DNA of 64,000 nt, taken from positions 521,404 to 585,403 of the forward strand of contig JAQTZL010000001.1 of assembly GCA_028687755.1 (NCBI GenBank), in the 5' to 3' direction. The translations under genes were made by a program, and so were the position numbers. Source of the stretch: Candidatus Nanopelagicales bacterium. Its GTDB lineage: Bacteria; Actinomycetota; Actinomycetes; S36-B12. Below, in pieces: positions 18,269-28,142 of this stretch; the first letter of the stretch is position 1; each line of letters starts with the position of its first letter. The notes under the pieces were generated by a model. The model was not told the DNA's origin and did no database searches. It worked only from the letters and a program-made list of their open reading frames with translations.

Positions 18269-21200
18269 TCACTTTCGGATTTTTACAAGGCCTGACGTAC
18301 TCGCCGCAACTTCTGCACCGTTCTTCAGCACCACAACGCGGTACTCATATTCAGCGCCCGCTGGCACAGCTTTTTTAATAGTAAAACTAAAACGGCCATT
18401 GCTCTTAGTCGTGGTGGTTGCCTTGACTTCCCAAGCGCCGTTGACCTTCATCTGACGCTGCACAGTTAATCCACCGGCAGCAGGAACCACCTTGCCCTTG
18501 AATTTCAACGAAGATCCAGCCTTTGGCTTCAAGGTCGGGCCGATCTTCATCGTGATCGTTGCACTTGCCGCGGGAGCCATAGTCGTCGCGGGAACAGGCG
18601 GGGTGGAAGTACTCGCGGCAGGAGTTGGTGTGATCGCCGGAGCACCTGGAACTGCCTGACCATTAATCGCATTGACATACGTTGACTTCAAACCAAGCCT
18701 TGCGCGCATCACTTCACCGGTGATTGTGCGCGTTGATCCATCTTGCAAGGTTCCAGCAAGCGTGCGCACGCTGCCTGAAGGCAGACGTTCTGCGACTTCA
18801 ACTTTCCACACACCTGGAACACCGAAGGCTGACGCCATTGCAGCCTGCGGCACGTTCACTGTCCAGCTGGCATTTGGATTATCTGGACCAAGTGACCAGT
18901 GGTCGTCAACGTTGACTGAATATGGAAGAGCTCCGCCCCACACATCCTTTGTTGTATTGGTGACGCCACCAGATGATGATGAATAAAAGGCGCTAATCGG
19001 TGCACCGTTGTAGGTCGCAGCGATGCCTGTGGTTTCAGAACCAAAAGTGCTATTCACTGCAGCTACCCAGCGATCACCCTTAGGTGCAGTTGCTTTTGCC
19101 CAACCCACGAAAACCTGATCGTTAAACGGACCATCGCCATCATCGATATGGCAATTACAAGCCTTCTTTTCTCCTGCGTTGAACTTGGCGAGAGCGTACG
19201 AACGTGCAGCAATTACTTGAGCCTGCATTGCTGCCTCGGGCCACGAGCTGGAAACTTCCGCAATGCCATAGAGGTATTCATCATGCAAACGAAGCTGATT
19301 CACAACATTGAGACGCGTGCCCGTTGAGTTCGTCGCCGCAACAACATCGAGTTTTCCAAAACGGTAACGATGCCCTGCGGTGGTAAATGAACCATTTGGT
19401 CCGATCACATTCAAAGCTGTTGCTGGTCCAGTAGCTGATCCAGAATCTCGGTTGCCCGCCCACTTCACTGTTGCTTGCGCAGCAGTACCTAGGTCTGAAG
19501 TTTGACCACCTGTGGTGCGTTGAACGTTTACAGCGTTGCCAGCAACATTGAACGTGAACACGTCACTTGGCGAGCCGGTGACAACATTGCCGCCCACCGT
19601 GACCTCAATTTGGCCACCGCCAGCTTCAAGGGATTCAGCACGAACCTTGGTTTGAGCAACACGATAGAAAAGATTGACGCGAAGTTCCATGTCATCTTGC
19701 ACTGGCGCAACAGCAGTGTTTGGGAAGTAATGCGAAACAATTTGGGTTGCATTACTTCCCTCCTTCGCCATCCCATAGGCGCCCCATTGCGACATTCCAA
19801 TGCCATGGCCGTAACCAGCTCCTGTGAGCGAGAAAGTGTCAGGAGGGCCACATGGATCAATTGGCGAACCTGGTGCCGTTGTGATGACACCTGTTCCAGT
19901 CCATGGATAAATCGAATCCGCGCCGCTTGTTCCAGTCAGATTAAAACTGTAGGTGCCGGGAGGAACTGCATTGCCAGCGTTGTCCTTCAAATCCCAGTTG
20001 ACTGCGAGGGCTCCCGGCGCGGTCTGTGCACCGGTGAGAGTTCGAACAACCGCTCCACAGCGTGAAGAAATATTTACTGTCCACGTCAATGGCGCATTGG
20101 TCGTGGTGTTCAAAACCAATGGCTGATTGGCTCCCCAAGCAACAGCAGGGCCAACAGCCGGGTTGATTGCTGTGACACCCATCTTTGCTGTCGTTGCGGC
20201 ACGAATCGCAGGGAGTTGTGGTATAAGGAACTTGCCAGGACAAGCTGTGCTGCCAATATCTCGATGACCACCAATCACGAGGGCATTAGCAACCTGACCC
20301 GCGCGATATTTCGAGGTTCCCGCTGATGAATCAGAGGTGAGCTGTGTAGACCCGTTTGGATCGCGATGGTTCAGCGCTAACTTCCACGCAAAGAGTTGCG
20401 CAACTGCGTCGTCAATCGCATTCATTTGATCTGGTGCAGGCGAAGCCGATTGGAAGTTGCCGAGAGCTGAAACCGCAAACGTGTCTTGATTGAAGCCAGC
20501 AGTGTGGCCACCGACAACTGCTTGATCCATTCCACCAGCACGGCCTTCATAGAGTCGACCAAAACGGTCAACGATGAAGTTGTACGCCATATCTGAATAG
20601 CGAAGACTCTTGGTGAAGTAGGCGTAGAGATTGCGCACCTGCTGAGCTGCCTGTTCAGGTGTGTAGTTATTTGTTGTCACTGTGTGATGCAGGAATCCCG
20701 CTTTAATTGTTCCTGCGTAGGTTGCAGACCCTCGACGCAAACTTTCGTCCGCACCCCACTGCGCACGAGTGATGATGTTTGGCATTGGTGCGCTGACCGT
20801 TCCAGCTTCAACCGATGCAATTGGATCATTGCTCGCTTGAGATTCAGGAAGATTGCCATCAGCACTCGTTACTGGGTTATCAAGCAACACCACCTGAGTG
20901 TTTGCTGGTTCGACACCACTTGGCGTATCCATGCGCACTTGAACGCCATCTGCTTCAGCGGTCAGGAGCGGCTCTGTTCCGTATCGCGCACTGGCAGCTT
21001 CCAATGAATTTGGATCTGGTCGGTGATCTGAGATCGCCAACTTTTCCCACGATCCCCAGTTACCATCTTCACGAACACGAACGAGCACACGTGAGTCTGG
21101 GTCAATAGGTGTATCAGCAGTCACTGCCACCAAGCCAAAGTTTTCAGTCTCGAGAGTTGTTGTAGCAATAGCTGGAGTGAGATCTGTTGCTTCCTCAGCA

Positions 21201-21460
21201 CTCACAGCATGGGCATGGTCTTTGTGCGCTAGGCCCAAGGACTGAACCGATGCACCACCTGACCAAGATGCCATTGCAACGGCTGATTCGGTGATCCCCA
21301 CTTCATCGATTCCTGTAACTGAGATGGACTGCTCAGTTGGGGTAACAGCACTGCGATCCAGGCTCGGCAAGCTCGTAACAGGCAACACAAACCCCGCCAC
21401 CCCGATACAAGAGGTGGTGACCCAAACGATGGGACGACGAGCAAATGCTCGAAACGTCAT
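18269..21460 (-). CDS. Secreted PGRP amidase-SpoIID/LytB fusion
   Basis: 1,063 residues with a signal peptide (basic MTFRAFARR, then a hydrophobic run to about residue 30). At about 227-420 is a zinc N-acetylmuramoyl-L-alanine amidase of the PGRP/amidase_2 type: IITRAQWGADES, LHHTVTTNNY and GGHRDIGSTACPGK give the His/His/Cys ligands. A FlgD-like Ig domain follows. At about 548-920 is a SpoIID/LytB domain, with GAGYGHGIGMSQWGAYG, AARSYALAKF and YSSSSGGVT. A Pro/Thr linker and a small beta domain end the protein. The predicted role is cell-wall cleavage at two bond types. It is divergent from the LCP gene across 205 bp. Confidence 0.88.
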   Translation of the reverse strand: MTFRAFARRPIVWVTTSCIGVAGFVLPVTSLPSLDRSAVTPTEQSISVTGIDEVGITESAVAMASWSGGASVQSLGLAHKDHAHAVSAEEATDLTPAIATTTLETENFGLVAVTADTPIDPDSRVLVRVREDGNWGSWEKLAISDHRPDPNSLEAASARYGTEPLLTAEADGVQVRMDTPSGVEPANTQVVLLDNPVTSADGNLPESQASNDPIASVEAGTVSAPMPNIITRAQWGADESLRRGSATYAGTIKAGFLHHTVTTNNYTPEQAAQQVRNLYAYFTKSLRYSDMAYNFIVDRFGRLYEGRAGGMDQAVVGGHTAGFNQDTFAVSALGNFQSASPAPDQMNAIDDAVAQLFAWKLALNHRDPNGSTQLTSDSSAGTSKYRAGQVANALVIGGHRDIGSTACPGKFLIPQLPAIRAATTAKMGVTAINPAVGPAVAWGANQPLVLNTTTNAPLTWTVNISSRCGAVVRTLTGAQTAPGALAVNWDLKDNAGNAVPPGTYSFNLTGTSGADSIYPWTGTGVITTAPGSPIDPCGPPDTFSLTGAGYGHGIGMSQWGAYGMAKEGSNATQIVSHYFPNTAVAPVQDDMELRVNLFYRVAQTKVRAESLEAGGGQIEVTVGGNVVTGSPSDVFTFNVAGNAVNVQRTTGGQTSDLGTAAQATVKWAGNRDSGSATGPATALNVIGPNGSFTTAGHRYRFGKLDVVAATNSTGTRLNVVNQLRLHDEYLYGIAEVSSSWPEAAMQAQVIAARSYALAKFNAGEKKACNCHIDDGDGPFNDQVFVGWAKATAPKGDRWVAAVNSTFGSETTGIAATYNGAPISAFYSSSSGGVTNTTKDVWGGALPYSVNVDDHWSLGPDNPNASWTVNVPQAAMASAFGVPGVWKVEVAERLPSGSVRTLAGTLQDGSTRTITGEVMRARLGLKSTYVNAINGQAVPGAPAITPTPAASTSTPPVPATTMAPAASATITMKIGPTLKPKAGSSLKFKGKVVPAAGGLTVQRQMKVNGAWEVKATTTTKSNGRFSFTIKKAVPAGAEYEYRVVVLKNGAEVAASTSGLVKIRK

Positions 21461-21665
21461 ACGGGTCCTTTCGGGGAAGAAGGGGACGAATACCTACGGT
21501 GCCATGGACAAGGCAGTGGACTCAATCAGCACACGCCATATGAGGCCTAACTGTTACCTAGGTCTCCCCTACGGGAACCTCACAGGGCAACACGCCGTCT
21601 GAGCATTCGTGAGGAGCCACTTGGCGACTTACGATGGCTATTCACCCCCTGTGAGAAGGACGTTC

Positions 21666-23075
21666 ATGGCAAACTCGCGCCGACGCTGGCCGCGCATCAT
21701 TGCTGCCTTGGCAGCTGGCATCGTGCTGGTCACCACCGTCATCGGTGCAGGCGTGAACCACCTCATGGGAAACCTCCAGGGAAACATCAAGAGCTTGGAC
21801 GTCTCAAGCCAGCTCGATGGTTCCACTAGTTCCCCAGAAACCGCCGGCTTGGTCTATGACGCCGATGGCAACACCAAACCGCTCAATGTGCTGCTGATGG
21901 GAACAGATACCCGAACCGGCAAGGGCAATCAGGGGTACGGCAAAAAAGGAATGAACTACGGAGAGCGCTCCGACACCACCATTCTTTTACACGTGAGCGC
22001 TGACCGTTCAAATGCCATCGCTGTGAGCATCCCTCGAGACACCTTGACTCATATTCCAACATGTGAAAACAGCAAAGGCCAAACAGTCGGCAACAAGACA
22101 GCGAAATTCAACGATGCCTATTCCATCGGCGGACCTGCGTGCACGATTAAAACGGTCAACGAACTCACGGGTATGGACATCACAAACTTTGTGAAGATTG
22201 ACTTTGGCGGCTTCAAGAAAATTGTGAACGCCGTTGGCGGCGTGGAAATCTGCCTCACTGAACCTGTAAAGGATCGACAGAGCGGCTTGAATCTTCCTGC
22301 AGGAAAGCAAACAGTTACTGGAGAAGAAGCGTTAGCGTTCGTGCGCATTCGCCACAACATTGGTGACGGATCAGATACGTCTCGTATTCGTCGTCAGCAA
22401 GCTTTTATCTCTTCCCTTTCCCGCAAGGTGCTTTCAAGCGGGACCTTGCTGAATCCAGCTTCTGTGATCGGTCTTCTCGACGCTGCAACCCAAGCGATCA
22501 CTGCTGATCCACAAATGGCAGACCTCAAGCAACTGCAAGAGCTTGTGCTTTCCATGAAGGACATCAATCCGAAAAACCTCACATTTTTGACCATGCCTTG
22601 GAAGCCAGCTGGTGACGGCGCTAACGTGTTGGAAAATAAGAAGAAAGCACGCCCAGTGTGGAAAGCAATGCGCGAAGACACTGCGTATCCACCAAAGCCA
22701 ACCAATGGGCAACCAACACTTTCTACTGCGCCGAGCGGTATCTACGTTGACGTGTTTAACGGCACTACCACTCCAGGACTTGCCCGCAAGGTTGCCAAGC
22801 AACTCAAGGCTCAGGGCTACCGCGTGCAAAATGTCGGCAATGCCAAAGCTCCGGTAACCGCAACAGTTGTGCAGTACAGCCCGCGCTGGGACACCAGTGC
22901 CAAGACGTTGGTGTGGGCTTCCACTGCGAAGGCAGATCCAACGGGTAATGGCCAACGGATGACTCTCACCATTGGACCTGACTTCACAGCGATCAAGCCG
23001 GTGATCATCAGCGCTGCTGCCGGAGACGTGTATTCGAAGTTGAATACCGGTGACGAATCCTTCTGCGCTTCTTAA
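21666..23075 (+). CDS. LytR-CpsA-Psr (LCP) ligase with LytR C-terminal domain
   Basis: 469 residues: a basic N-terminus, a signal-anchor helix (about residues 9-32), an extracytoplasmic LCP domain (about 80-245) and a LytR_C domain (about 356-445). LCP motifs include LLMGTDTRTG, RSDTTILLHVS, SIPRDTLTHIP and EEALAFVRIRH, whose Arg and Asp residues hold the polyprenyl pyrophosphate. LCP enzymes join glycopolymers to peptidoglycan, which fits the glycopolymer island next door. The start is ATG 21666 with GAAGGACG upstream. The frame is open from 21609, but those residues precede the natural basic start and look spurious. Confidence 0.92.
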   Translation: MANSRRRWPRIIAALAAGIVLVTTVIGAGVNHLMGNLQGNIKSLDVSSQLDGSTSSPETAGLVYDADGNTKPLNVLLMGTDTRTGKGNQGYGKKGMNYGERSDTTILLHVSADRSNAIAVSIPRDTLTHIPTCENSKGQTVGNKTAKFNDAYSIGGPACTIKTVNELTGMDITNFVKIDFGGFKKIVNAVGGVEICLTEPVKDRQSGLNLPAGKQTVTGEEALAFVRIRHNIGDGSDTSRIRRQQAFISSLSRKVLSSGTLLNPASVIGLLDAATQAITADPQMADLKQLQELVLSMKDINPKNLTFLTMPWKPAGDGANVLENKKKARPVWKAMREDTAYPPKPTNGQPTLSTAPSGIYVDVFNGTTTPGLARKVAKQLKAQGYRVQNVGNAKAPVTATVVQYSPRWDTSAKTLVWASTAKADPTGNGQRMTLTIGPDFTAIKPVIISAAAGDVYSKLNTGDESFCAS

Positions 23076-23080
23076 TCGCG

Positions 23081-23947
23081 CTAAATCACCGGTGGGCGGC
23101 CAGCTTTAGTCATTGCCCACACTGTTTTCCATTGCATCTTTTTGCGTCCCATAGGTCGGTGCTTGATACCTTCCCCAAGACCTGCGAACCAAGACTTCAA
23201 TGCGGCCTTGTCATGCACGCGCAATAACGTCATACCCACCCAAGTGCCAACATAAAACGGCTCAATCACCAGAGGAAGATTGCGACGTGCTAGCCATACG
23301 CGATTGCGTGCATTGAGTCGGTAGTAGACATCGTGCCGAGCAGGGTCAATCACTGGGTGATGCACCACAAGATCACCGGCGTACCAAGGAGTAAAGCCTT
23401 CATCCCACACTCGCCACACTAGGTCGATACCTTCGTGCGCGTAAAAGAATTCATCAGGCCAGCCGCCGATGCGATCAAAGAGATCGCGCCGCATCGCAAC
23501 AGCACCTTCCCATAGTGCTGTTGCTGGGCCTGGTGTTGCGTGGTCACCAACCCGCAAGCGAGGAACCCAACGGCCCGGTGCTTCAAGTCCTGTTGGATCA
23601 ACAACTCTCGGTTGAATCAACCCCAACTTTGGGTCCGCAGCAAAACGTTGCGCAACCGTCGCCAGGAATTGTGGATCAGCAAGGGATGCGTCGTCATCGA
23701 GGAAGAACAGCAAGTCACCTGAAACCTGATCTACGCCAGCATTTCGCCCTGCAGGAATACCAATGTTCTCTGGCAACCCGTGCGCTTTGATACCAGTTGG
23801 AAGATCACTGGGTTGCCACCCATTACCAACAACAACAATGTCCAGATCAACACCTTGTTGATCAAGAAGTGACTGCAGGCCACGAGCGAGATCTTCTGGG
23901 CGCTTGCCCATGGTGAGGACGACTACGCCATAGGTCGGAACACTCAT
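23081..23947 (-). CDS. GT2 glycosyltransferase (cell-surface island)
   Basis: A 288-residue GT-A fold enzyme: VVVLTMGKRPEDLARGL at the start, the nucleotide-sugar acidic motif FFLDDDASLADP at about residue 80, and an ED-type catalytic region at YAHEGIDLVWRVWDEG. The acidic triad and rhamnosyl/galactofuranosyl-like layout do not fix the sugar. There is no membrane helix, so it probably works at the inner face on a lipid-linked precursor. It overlaps the CDP-alcohol phosphatidyltransferase gene by 4 bp, indicating coupled translation. The closest contexts I recall are wbbL-like genes beside LytR, so a rhamnosyl linker role is possible but unproven. Confidence 0.82.
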   Translation of the reverse strand: MSVPTYGVVVLTMGKRPEDLARGLQSLLDQQGVDLDIVVVGNGWQPSDLPTGIKAHGLPENIGIPAGRNAGVDQVSGDLLFFLDDDASLADPQFLATVAQRFAADPKLGLIQPRVVDPTGLEAPGRWVPRLRVGDHATPGPATALWEGAVAMRRDLFDRIGGWPDEFFYAHEGIDLVWRVWDEGFTPWYAGDLVVHHPVIDPARHDVYYRLNARNRVWLARRNLPLVIEPFYVGTWVGMTLLRVHDKAALKSWFAGLGEGIKHRPMGRKKMQWKTVWAMTKAGRPPVI

Positions 23948-24765
23948 CGCAATTTGCTCGAGGTCAGAATCGATGCAAGGTGCCCAACGATCGTGATGAC
24001 ACCAAAACCAAGAAGAGCAATGAGGAGCACTCTTGTAGCACCAAGGTCGCCAATGAAGAGGTCGATAATTCCGGCAATCAAAATCAGAATCGTTAACTCA
24101 ACCGAGTGATAGGCGCGCTGGAACGGGAAGAACTTCGCAAGTGAACGAAGGTTGCGAACACCGCTGTGTGTTGGAACTCCGACCTCGGCTTTGTCAACGA
24201 GCTTAGGAAGATCGTTGTATGCGCGAGATACATGCACCATGTCATTCAGCGCCTTGTTATAAAGAATGATGACAGCAAGAAGGGCACCGAGGAATGGCCA
24301 AATGGAATCAAGCCAGCCTTCGTTGGGAAAGCCTGCAGCACGTAAACCCAATGCGATCGGAATTAGTCCCTCAGTTGTGTAATGACCAACACGGTCAATG
24401 AACACACCCATAGGGGATGACTTGCGGCGCCAACGGGCCACTTCGCCATCGCAGCAATCCCACAGCATTTGCATCTGACCCAGGAAGACAGCCAACAGCG
24501 GGCCCCAGATGCCAGGAATCAATAAAGCCAAGGCGGCTGATGCACCCGTTGCCACCATGAGCCAGGTGACTTGATTCGCCGTGATTGGGGTTTTCAACAG
24601 TTGCTTGGTCAGGTAAGGCGAAATATCACGTAAATAGACATCGGCAACCCAATGTTCTGAGTTCGTGCGGCCGCGAATTGCTGGTGGCTGACACACCTCA
24701 CGGATCTGGGCCACCGTTGGGTGTGTAGGGCGCGGCTGATCGGTCACGCCGTTACGATAGGTCAC
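23944..24765 (-). CDS. CDP-alcohol phosphatidyltransferase family protein
   Basis: 273 residues with about six transmembrane helices and the CDP-alcohol motif at residues 103-128: D103-x2-D106-G107-x2-A110-R111-x8-G120-x3-D124-x3, then His128 where the canonical motif has a fourth Asp. Family enzymes move a phospho-alcohol from a CDP donor to another alcohol. The LicC-like nucleotidyltransferase divergent 41 bp away could make the CDP donor. The product is probably a phosphodiester lipid or glycopolymer decoration. A cytoplasmic N-terminus of about 50 residues (IREVCQPPAIRGR) precedes the first helix. Confidence 0.82.
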   Translation of the reverse strand: MTYRNGVTDQPRPTHPTVAQIREVCQPPAIRGRTNSEHWVADVYLRDISPYLTKQLLKTPITANQVTWLMVATGASAALALLIPGIWGPLLAVFLGQMQMLWDCCDGEVARWRRKSSPMGVFIDRVGHYTTEGLIPIALGLRAAGFPNEGWLDSIWPFLGALLAVIILYNKALNDMVHVSRAYNDLPKLVDKAEVGVPTHSGVRNLRSLAKFFPFQRAYHSVELTILILIAGIIDLFIGDLGATRVLLIALLGFGVITIVGHLASILTSSKLR

Positions 24766-24806
24766 TCCTCGTCAGTAGCACCAAGCCCACTCCGGAGATG
24801 CGCCAC

Positions 24807-25499
24807 ATGAATACTCAAGCAGTGATCTTGGCCGCTGGAATGGGCACTCGGCTAGGTAAGCCGTGGCCTAAGCCACTCACTCCCCTAGCTGATGGCCGCA
24901 CGATCATGGGCCAGCAGATGGACAACCTGCAAAAGGCTTTTGGTGAGGATCTTCGTGTGCTCACGGTCGTGGGATTCAAACTCGACATGATCCTGGAAGC
25001 CTTTCCAAACGTCACCTACGCCTACAACGAGAACTTTGATCAAACCAATACGAACAGATCACTGCTTAAGGCGCTTCGCCTGGCTTCCGATGGCGGCGTG
25101 ATTTGGCTCAATGGCGATGTGGTGTTCGATCCTGCGGTTCTTGAACGTTGTAAGCCGATGATGGACGCTGATCAGTCCTTCGTGTGTGTCAATACTTCTG
25201 CTGTAGCGGACGAAGAAGTGAAGTACACCGTGAATGCCGATGGTTTCATTGATGCACTTTCTAAAACAGTGAGTCCTGCCCTTGGTGAAGCAGTTGGTAT
25301 TAACTTCATCGCAGCCAAAGACCGCGCAACCTTCATACGCGGTTTGGAATCATGCGAAGACGGTGACTACTTCGAGCGTGGTCTTGAAATTGCGATTGAT
25401 CGCGATCGCTTACAGGTTAAGCCGCTGGACATCACTGATCTCTTTGCCGTTGAAGTGGACTTCGAAGAAGATCTCTCACGCGCAAATTTGCACCTTTAA
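24807..25499 (+). CDS. LicC-like CTP:phospho-alcohol nucleotidyltransferase
   Basis: 230 residues of the NTP_transferase fold: AVILAAGMGTRLGKPWPKPL (nucleotide loop), WLNGDVVFDP with the metal Asp, and a C-terminal EVDFEEDLSRAN. That ending and YFERGLE are typical of phosphocholine and inositol-1-phosphate cytidylyltransferases. Pairing with a CDP-alcohol phosphatidyltransferase across a 41-bp divergent gap suggests it makes the CDP-alcohol used there; which alcohol is unknown. ATG 24807 is preferred because CGGAG lies about 10 bp before it. ATG 24798 has no room for a ribosome-binding site. Confidence 0.82.
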   Translation: MNTQAVILAAGMGTRLGKPWPKPLTPLADGRTIMGQQMDNLQKAFGEDLRVLTVVGFKLDMILEAFPNVTYAYNENFDQTNTNRSLLKALRLASDGGVIWLNGDVVFDPAVLERCKPMMDADQSFVCVNTSAVADEEVKYTVNADGFIDALSKTVSPALGEAVGINFIAAKDRATFIRGLESCEDGDYFERGLEIAIDRDRLQVKPLDITDLFAVEVDFEEDLSRANLHL

Positions 25500-25539
25500 A
25501 CTGCTGCACATCTTCATCACTGCATCTCAAACGTGGTGC

Positions 25540-26625
25540 CTAGCGTTGCACTGTTGCAAACAACTCTTCCCATCGATCGAGCACCGCATCCAAGCGATAG
25601 TTCCCTAAATGCTGGCGTCCATGGGCGGCATGAGTTGCCCGCAATTGGTCATTCTCGGCAAGTGCACACATTCCGCGAGCAAGATCGGCTGCGTCTCCTC
25701 GGTTGACCAAGACTCCGCAGGCACCGTTATCAAGTAGTTCGCGAACTCCTGCAGAGCAATCGCTGGCAACCACCGGCACTCCACTTGCCAGAGCTTCCAT
25801 GACTGCGAGAGGGAGACCTTCAACGAGCGATGGCACCGCGAGGATTCCCGTTGATTGCAGCGCCTCATATGGATCCAACACAGGTGGGAGCAACTGAACG
25901 CGCGGTAAATCAGCAATTGCAGCTTCAATCTGCACGTCATGCGGGCCTGAACCAATGATGTTGAGCGACCAATCGTTGAGGCGACCTTCACCGCACACAA
26001 TGCGCCAAGCCTGCACAAGGGTCATTGGCGCTTTCTCCGCAGAAAGGCGCCCTAAATACGTGATGATTTTCGAAGAAGGGTCCGCAACTGATTCTGGCCA
26101 TTGAGCAAGTGGGTTTGGCATCGCACTGGCGTTGTTTAACCCTGCTTGCGTAAACCGGATTGCATCGATATCTGTCAGAGCAAGAAAGGCATCAGCCTCT
26201 CGGTAAGCACGCAGAATTCGGGCCATATCTTTGTTGAATATTGCTGCTTCAACAGAAGAGTGGAACTGCCCGATGGTTCGCCAGCCAGCCAGATCACATT
26301 CCAGTACATGCTCCATCGCCCAAACCTGGGCGGTCACGATGATGCCAGGCTCCCCCGCGTCAAGAATGCTCTGCAGCTTGTTCACGGCGCCTACGCGCAA
26401 GGCATCAAGTTCAGGCCCCGGTTCCTTCGGATAGGTAACGCCCAAGAGCCGTTCGACTTGGTAGCGCGCACTTTCATGCGCAGTGCGTTCACCCACGGGT
26501 TCTATGCCCACAATGGTGACGTCATAACCGCGCGAAGCAAGGCCTCCAGCGAGCACCTGCACAACTTTCTGAGCTCCACCCATTTCGTCAACATTGTTCG
26601 CCAGCAACACCACGCGCGTACTCAT
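25540..26625 (-). CDS. GT4 glycosyltransferase
   Basis: 361 residues with the GT-B fold of family GT4. The N-terminal part starts VVLLANNVDEMGGAQKV, with the glycine-rich donor/acceptor loop. The C-terminal nucleotide-sugar domain has YLGRLSAEKAP and VPSLVEGLPLAVMEALASGVPVV, holding the EX7E-type region. The start is ATG 26625, which overlaps the upstream stop by 4 bp (ATGA); an open frame extends to 26685 without signs of coding. It is the last gene of a five-gene operon of overlapping glycan genes running from 31703. It is convergent with the nucleotidyltransferase across 40 bp. Confidence 0.86.
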   Translation of the reverse strand: MSTRVVLLANNVDEMGGAQKVVQVLAGGLASRGYDVTIVGIEPVGERTAHESARYQVERLLGVTYPKEPGPELDALRVGAVNKLQSILDAGEPGIIVTAQVWAMEHVLECDLAGWRTIGQFHSSVEAAIFNKDMARILRAYREADAFLALTDIDAIRFTQAGLNNASAMPNPLAQWPESVADPSSKIITYLGRLSAEKAPMTLVQAWRIVCGEGRLNDWSLNIIGSGPHDVQIEAAIADLPRVQLLPPVLDPYEALQSTGILAVPSLVEGLPLAVMEALASGVPVVASDCSAGVRELLDNGACGVLVNRGDAADLARGMCALAENDQLRATHAAHGRQHLGNYRLDAVLDRWEELFATVQR

Positions 26626-28142
26626 GATTGACTCACCATCGCAGCCCAGATTCTCTGCGCACTGTCGCCAGTCGCTGCTCCGCAAAGTTGCGCGAACGAA
26701 GACCTGCGATCCGCGTAATTTGGCACTGAATCCGGATTATCAAGCCAGGCTTCAACCGCACTCAAAAGTTCTGCTTGATCTTCAACAATCGGGCCAGGCA
26801 ACACAGCAGGCAAATCAAGATACGTGCCACGCCTGCGCACCACATCCACACGATTCGGCTGAATTGCAATGACCGGACGTTGCAGACGACCAAACTCCAT
26901 GAGCAGTGATGACCAATCGGTGATCAATACATCTGCCGCCGCAAGCCAAAGCGGAAGGTCTGTTGCGACTTGCTGAACACCAGTAGGAAGACGCAAAGTG
27001 CTGCAATCGTCAGTCACTCCCACAAACTGCACTTCACTGCCATGGCGTTCCTGTAACTCGGTTAAATCTGACGCAGATTGACTCGTGAAGAACGCGCAGA
27101 CAGCTAGCTTGCGCGCAGGATCAATACCTAAACGCGTTGCGAGATCCTTGTCTCTGAGTTCGTCCAACATGGCGTCCGCAAACGGTGACGCCTGCACTAC
27201 TTCACTCACGTAGGCAGTTGAGGAACGCAAGACTTGCTCCGCAAAAGGTGATGCGGCAATCGCCACGTCCCATCGCCCAACCTGCGACCATGCTGGGCGA
27301 CGCTCAGATGTGGGTTGCAACACCCAATCAGGGTTATCGCGGCCAACACGCAGCACCGGAATGCCAACGCCAGCCACTGCCATCACTTGACCCTCCCGCT
27401 TTGGGATGCGATTCAAGAAGACTTCATTGGTAACTAAATACTTCGCGCGACCAAGGTGCCAGGCATGGGTCCAAGTGTCGCGAAGCTTTGGAGTGATCCA
27501 CTTCTGTTTCACACCTGGGTTCAACTGCTTCCATTGCTCTGCTAATGCTGGCAATGCGGTGTCGACAGCTCGATCGCCTTCGACATCAAACAGCACTTCA
27601 TTTTTCAAAGGCAAGTACTTGGCAATGAAGTAGCCCAAAGCTGGCATGTTCTTAAATGGCGAACCTTTGGCATTCTTCGGGTTCGCTGCCTTCTTCATTG
27701 GCTTTGCGACAACATCCTGAGGGATCGTGACAATGCTGTGAGCGCCACCAAGAGCACTTGCTTGCAACGTTTCCGTGTCGCTCATCAGCAGTGATGTGAG
27801 TTCTGATTGCTCCTTCAACCACGATGCTCGAAACATTGCGTGGGTTGATGGAACCTGCGAATGAACTTCCGCGAAGGCCCAAGGATCAGATGTAGTTGGA
27901 ACCCACGGGCCCTTAACGGCCCCCACAACCACATCAGCATTGCTTGATTCCCCCGCTAATAACAAGTTCTTCATGATGTGACGCTCGTAGCCAAAGAAGG
28001 GTGGAGCAAACATCACCCACGTGCCACGCACTTCATCCAAGGAACTCACGACTTCTAGATTGCGCAGAGTCTGATCAGCAAAGGCGCCGTTGAGATCCGC
28101 CCGCTTTGTCAACACGATGCTGACGTCCATGGCCTCACTCAT
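26622..28142 (-). CDS. CDP-glycerol glycerophosphotransferase-like (TagB/TagF type)
   Basis: 506 residues. The C-terminal half matches the teichoic-acid polymerase/primase fold: VCAFFTSQSASDL, then LAAADVLITDWSSLLMEFG and RPVIAIQPNRVD near residues 395-425. The N-terminal 250 residues are divergent. Family members transfer glycerol-phosphate or ribitol-phosphate units from CDP donors, so the genomic link with a CDP-alcohol system is suggestive. Some relatives act as plain glycosyltransferases, so the substrate is not certain. ATGA overlaps join it to both operon neighbours. Confidence 0.78.
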   Translation of the reverse strand: MSEAMDVSIVLTKRADLNGAFADQTLRNLEVVSSLDEVRGTWVMFAPPFFGYERHIMKNLLLAGESSNADVVVGAVKGPWVPTTSDPWAFAEVHSQVPSTHAMFRASWLKEQSELTSLLMSDTETLQASALGGAHSIVTIPQDVVAKPMKKAANPKNAKGSPFKNMPALGYFIAKYLPLKNEVLFDVEGDRAVDTALPALAEQWKQLNPGVKQKWITPKLRDTWTHAWHLGRAKYLVTNEVFLNRIPKREGQVMAVAGVGIPVLRVGRDNPDWVLQPTSERRPAWSQVGRWDVAIAASPFAEQVLRSSTAYVSEVVQASPFADAMLDELRDKDLATRLGIDPARKLAVCAFFTSQSASDLTELQERHGSEVQFVGVTDDCSTLRLPTGVQQVATDLPLWLAAADVLITDWSSLLMEFGRLQRPVIAIQPNRVDVVRRRGTYLDLPAVLPGPIVEDQAELLSAVEAWLDNPDSVPNYADRRSSFAQLCGAATGDSAQRIWAAMVSQS

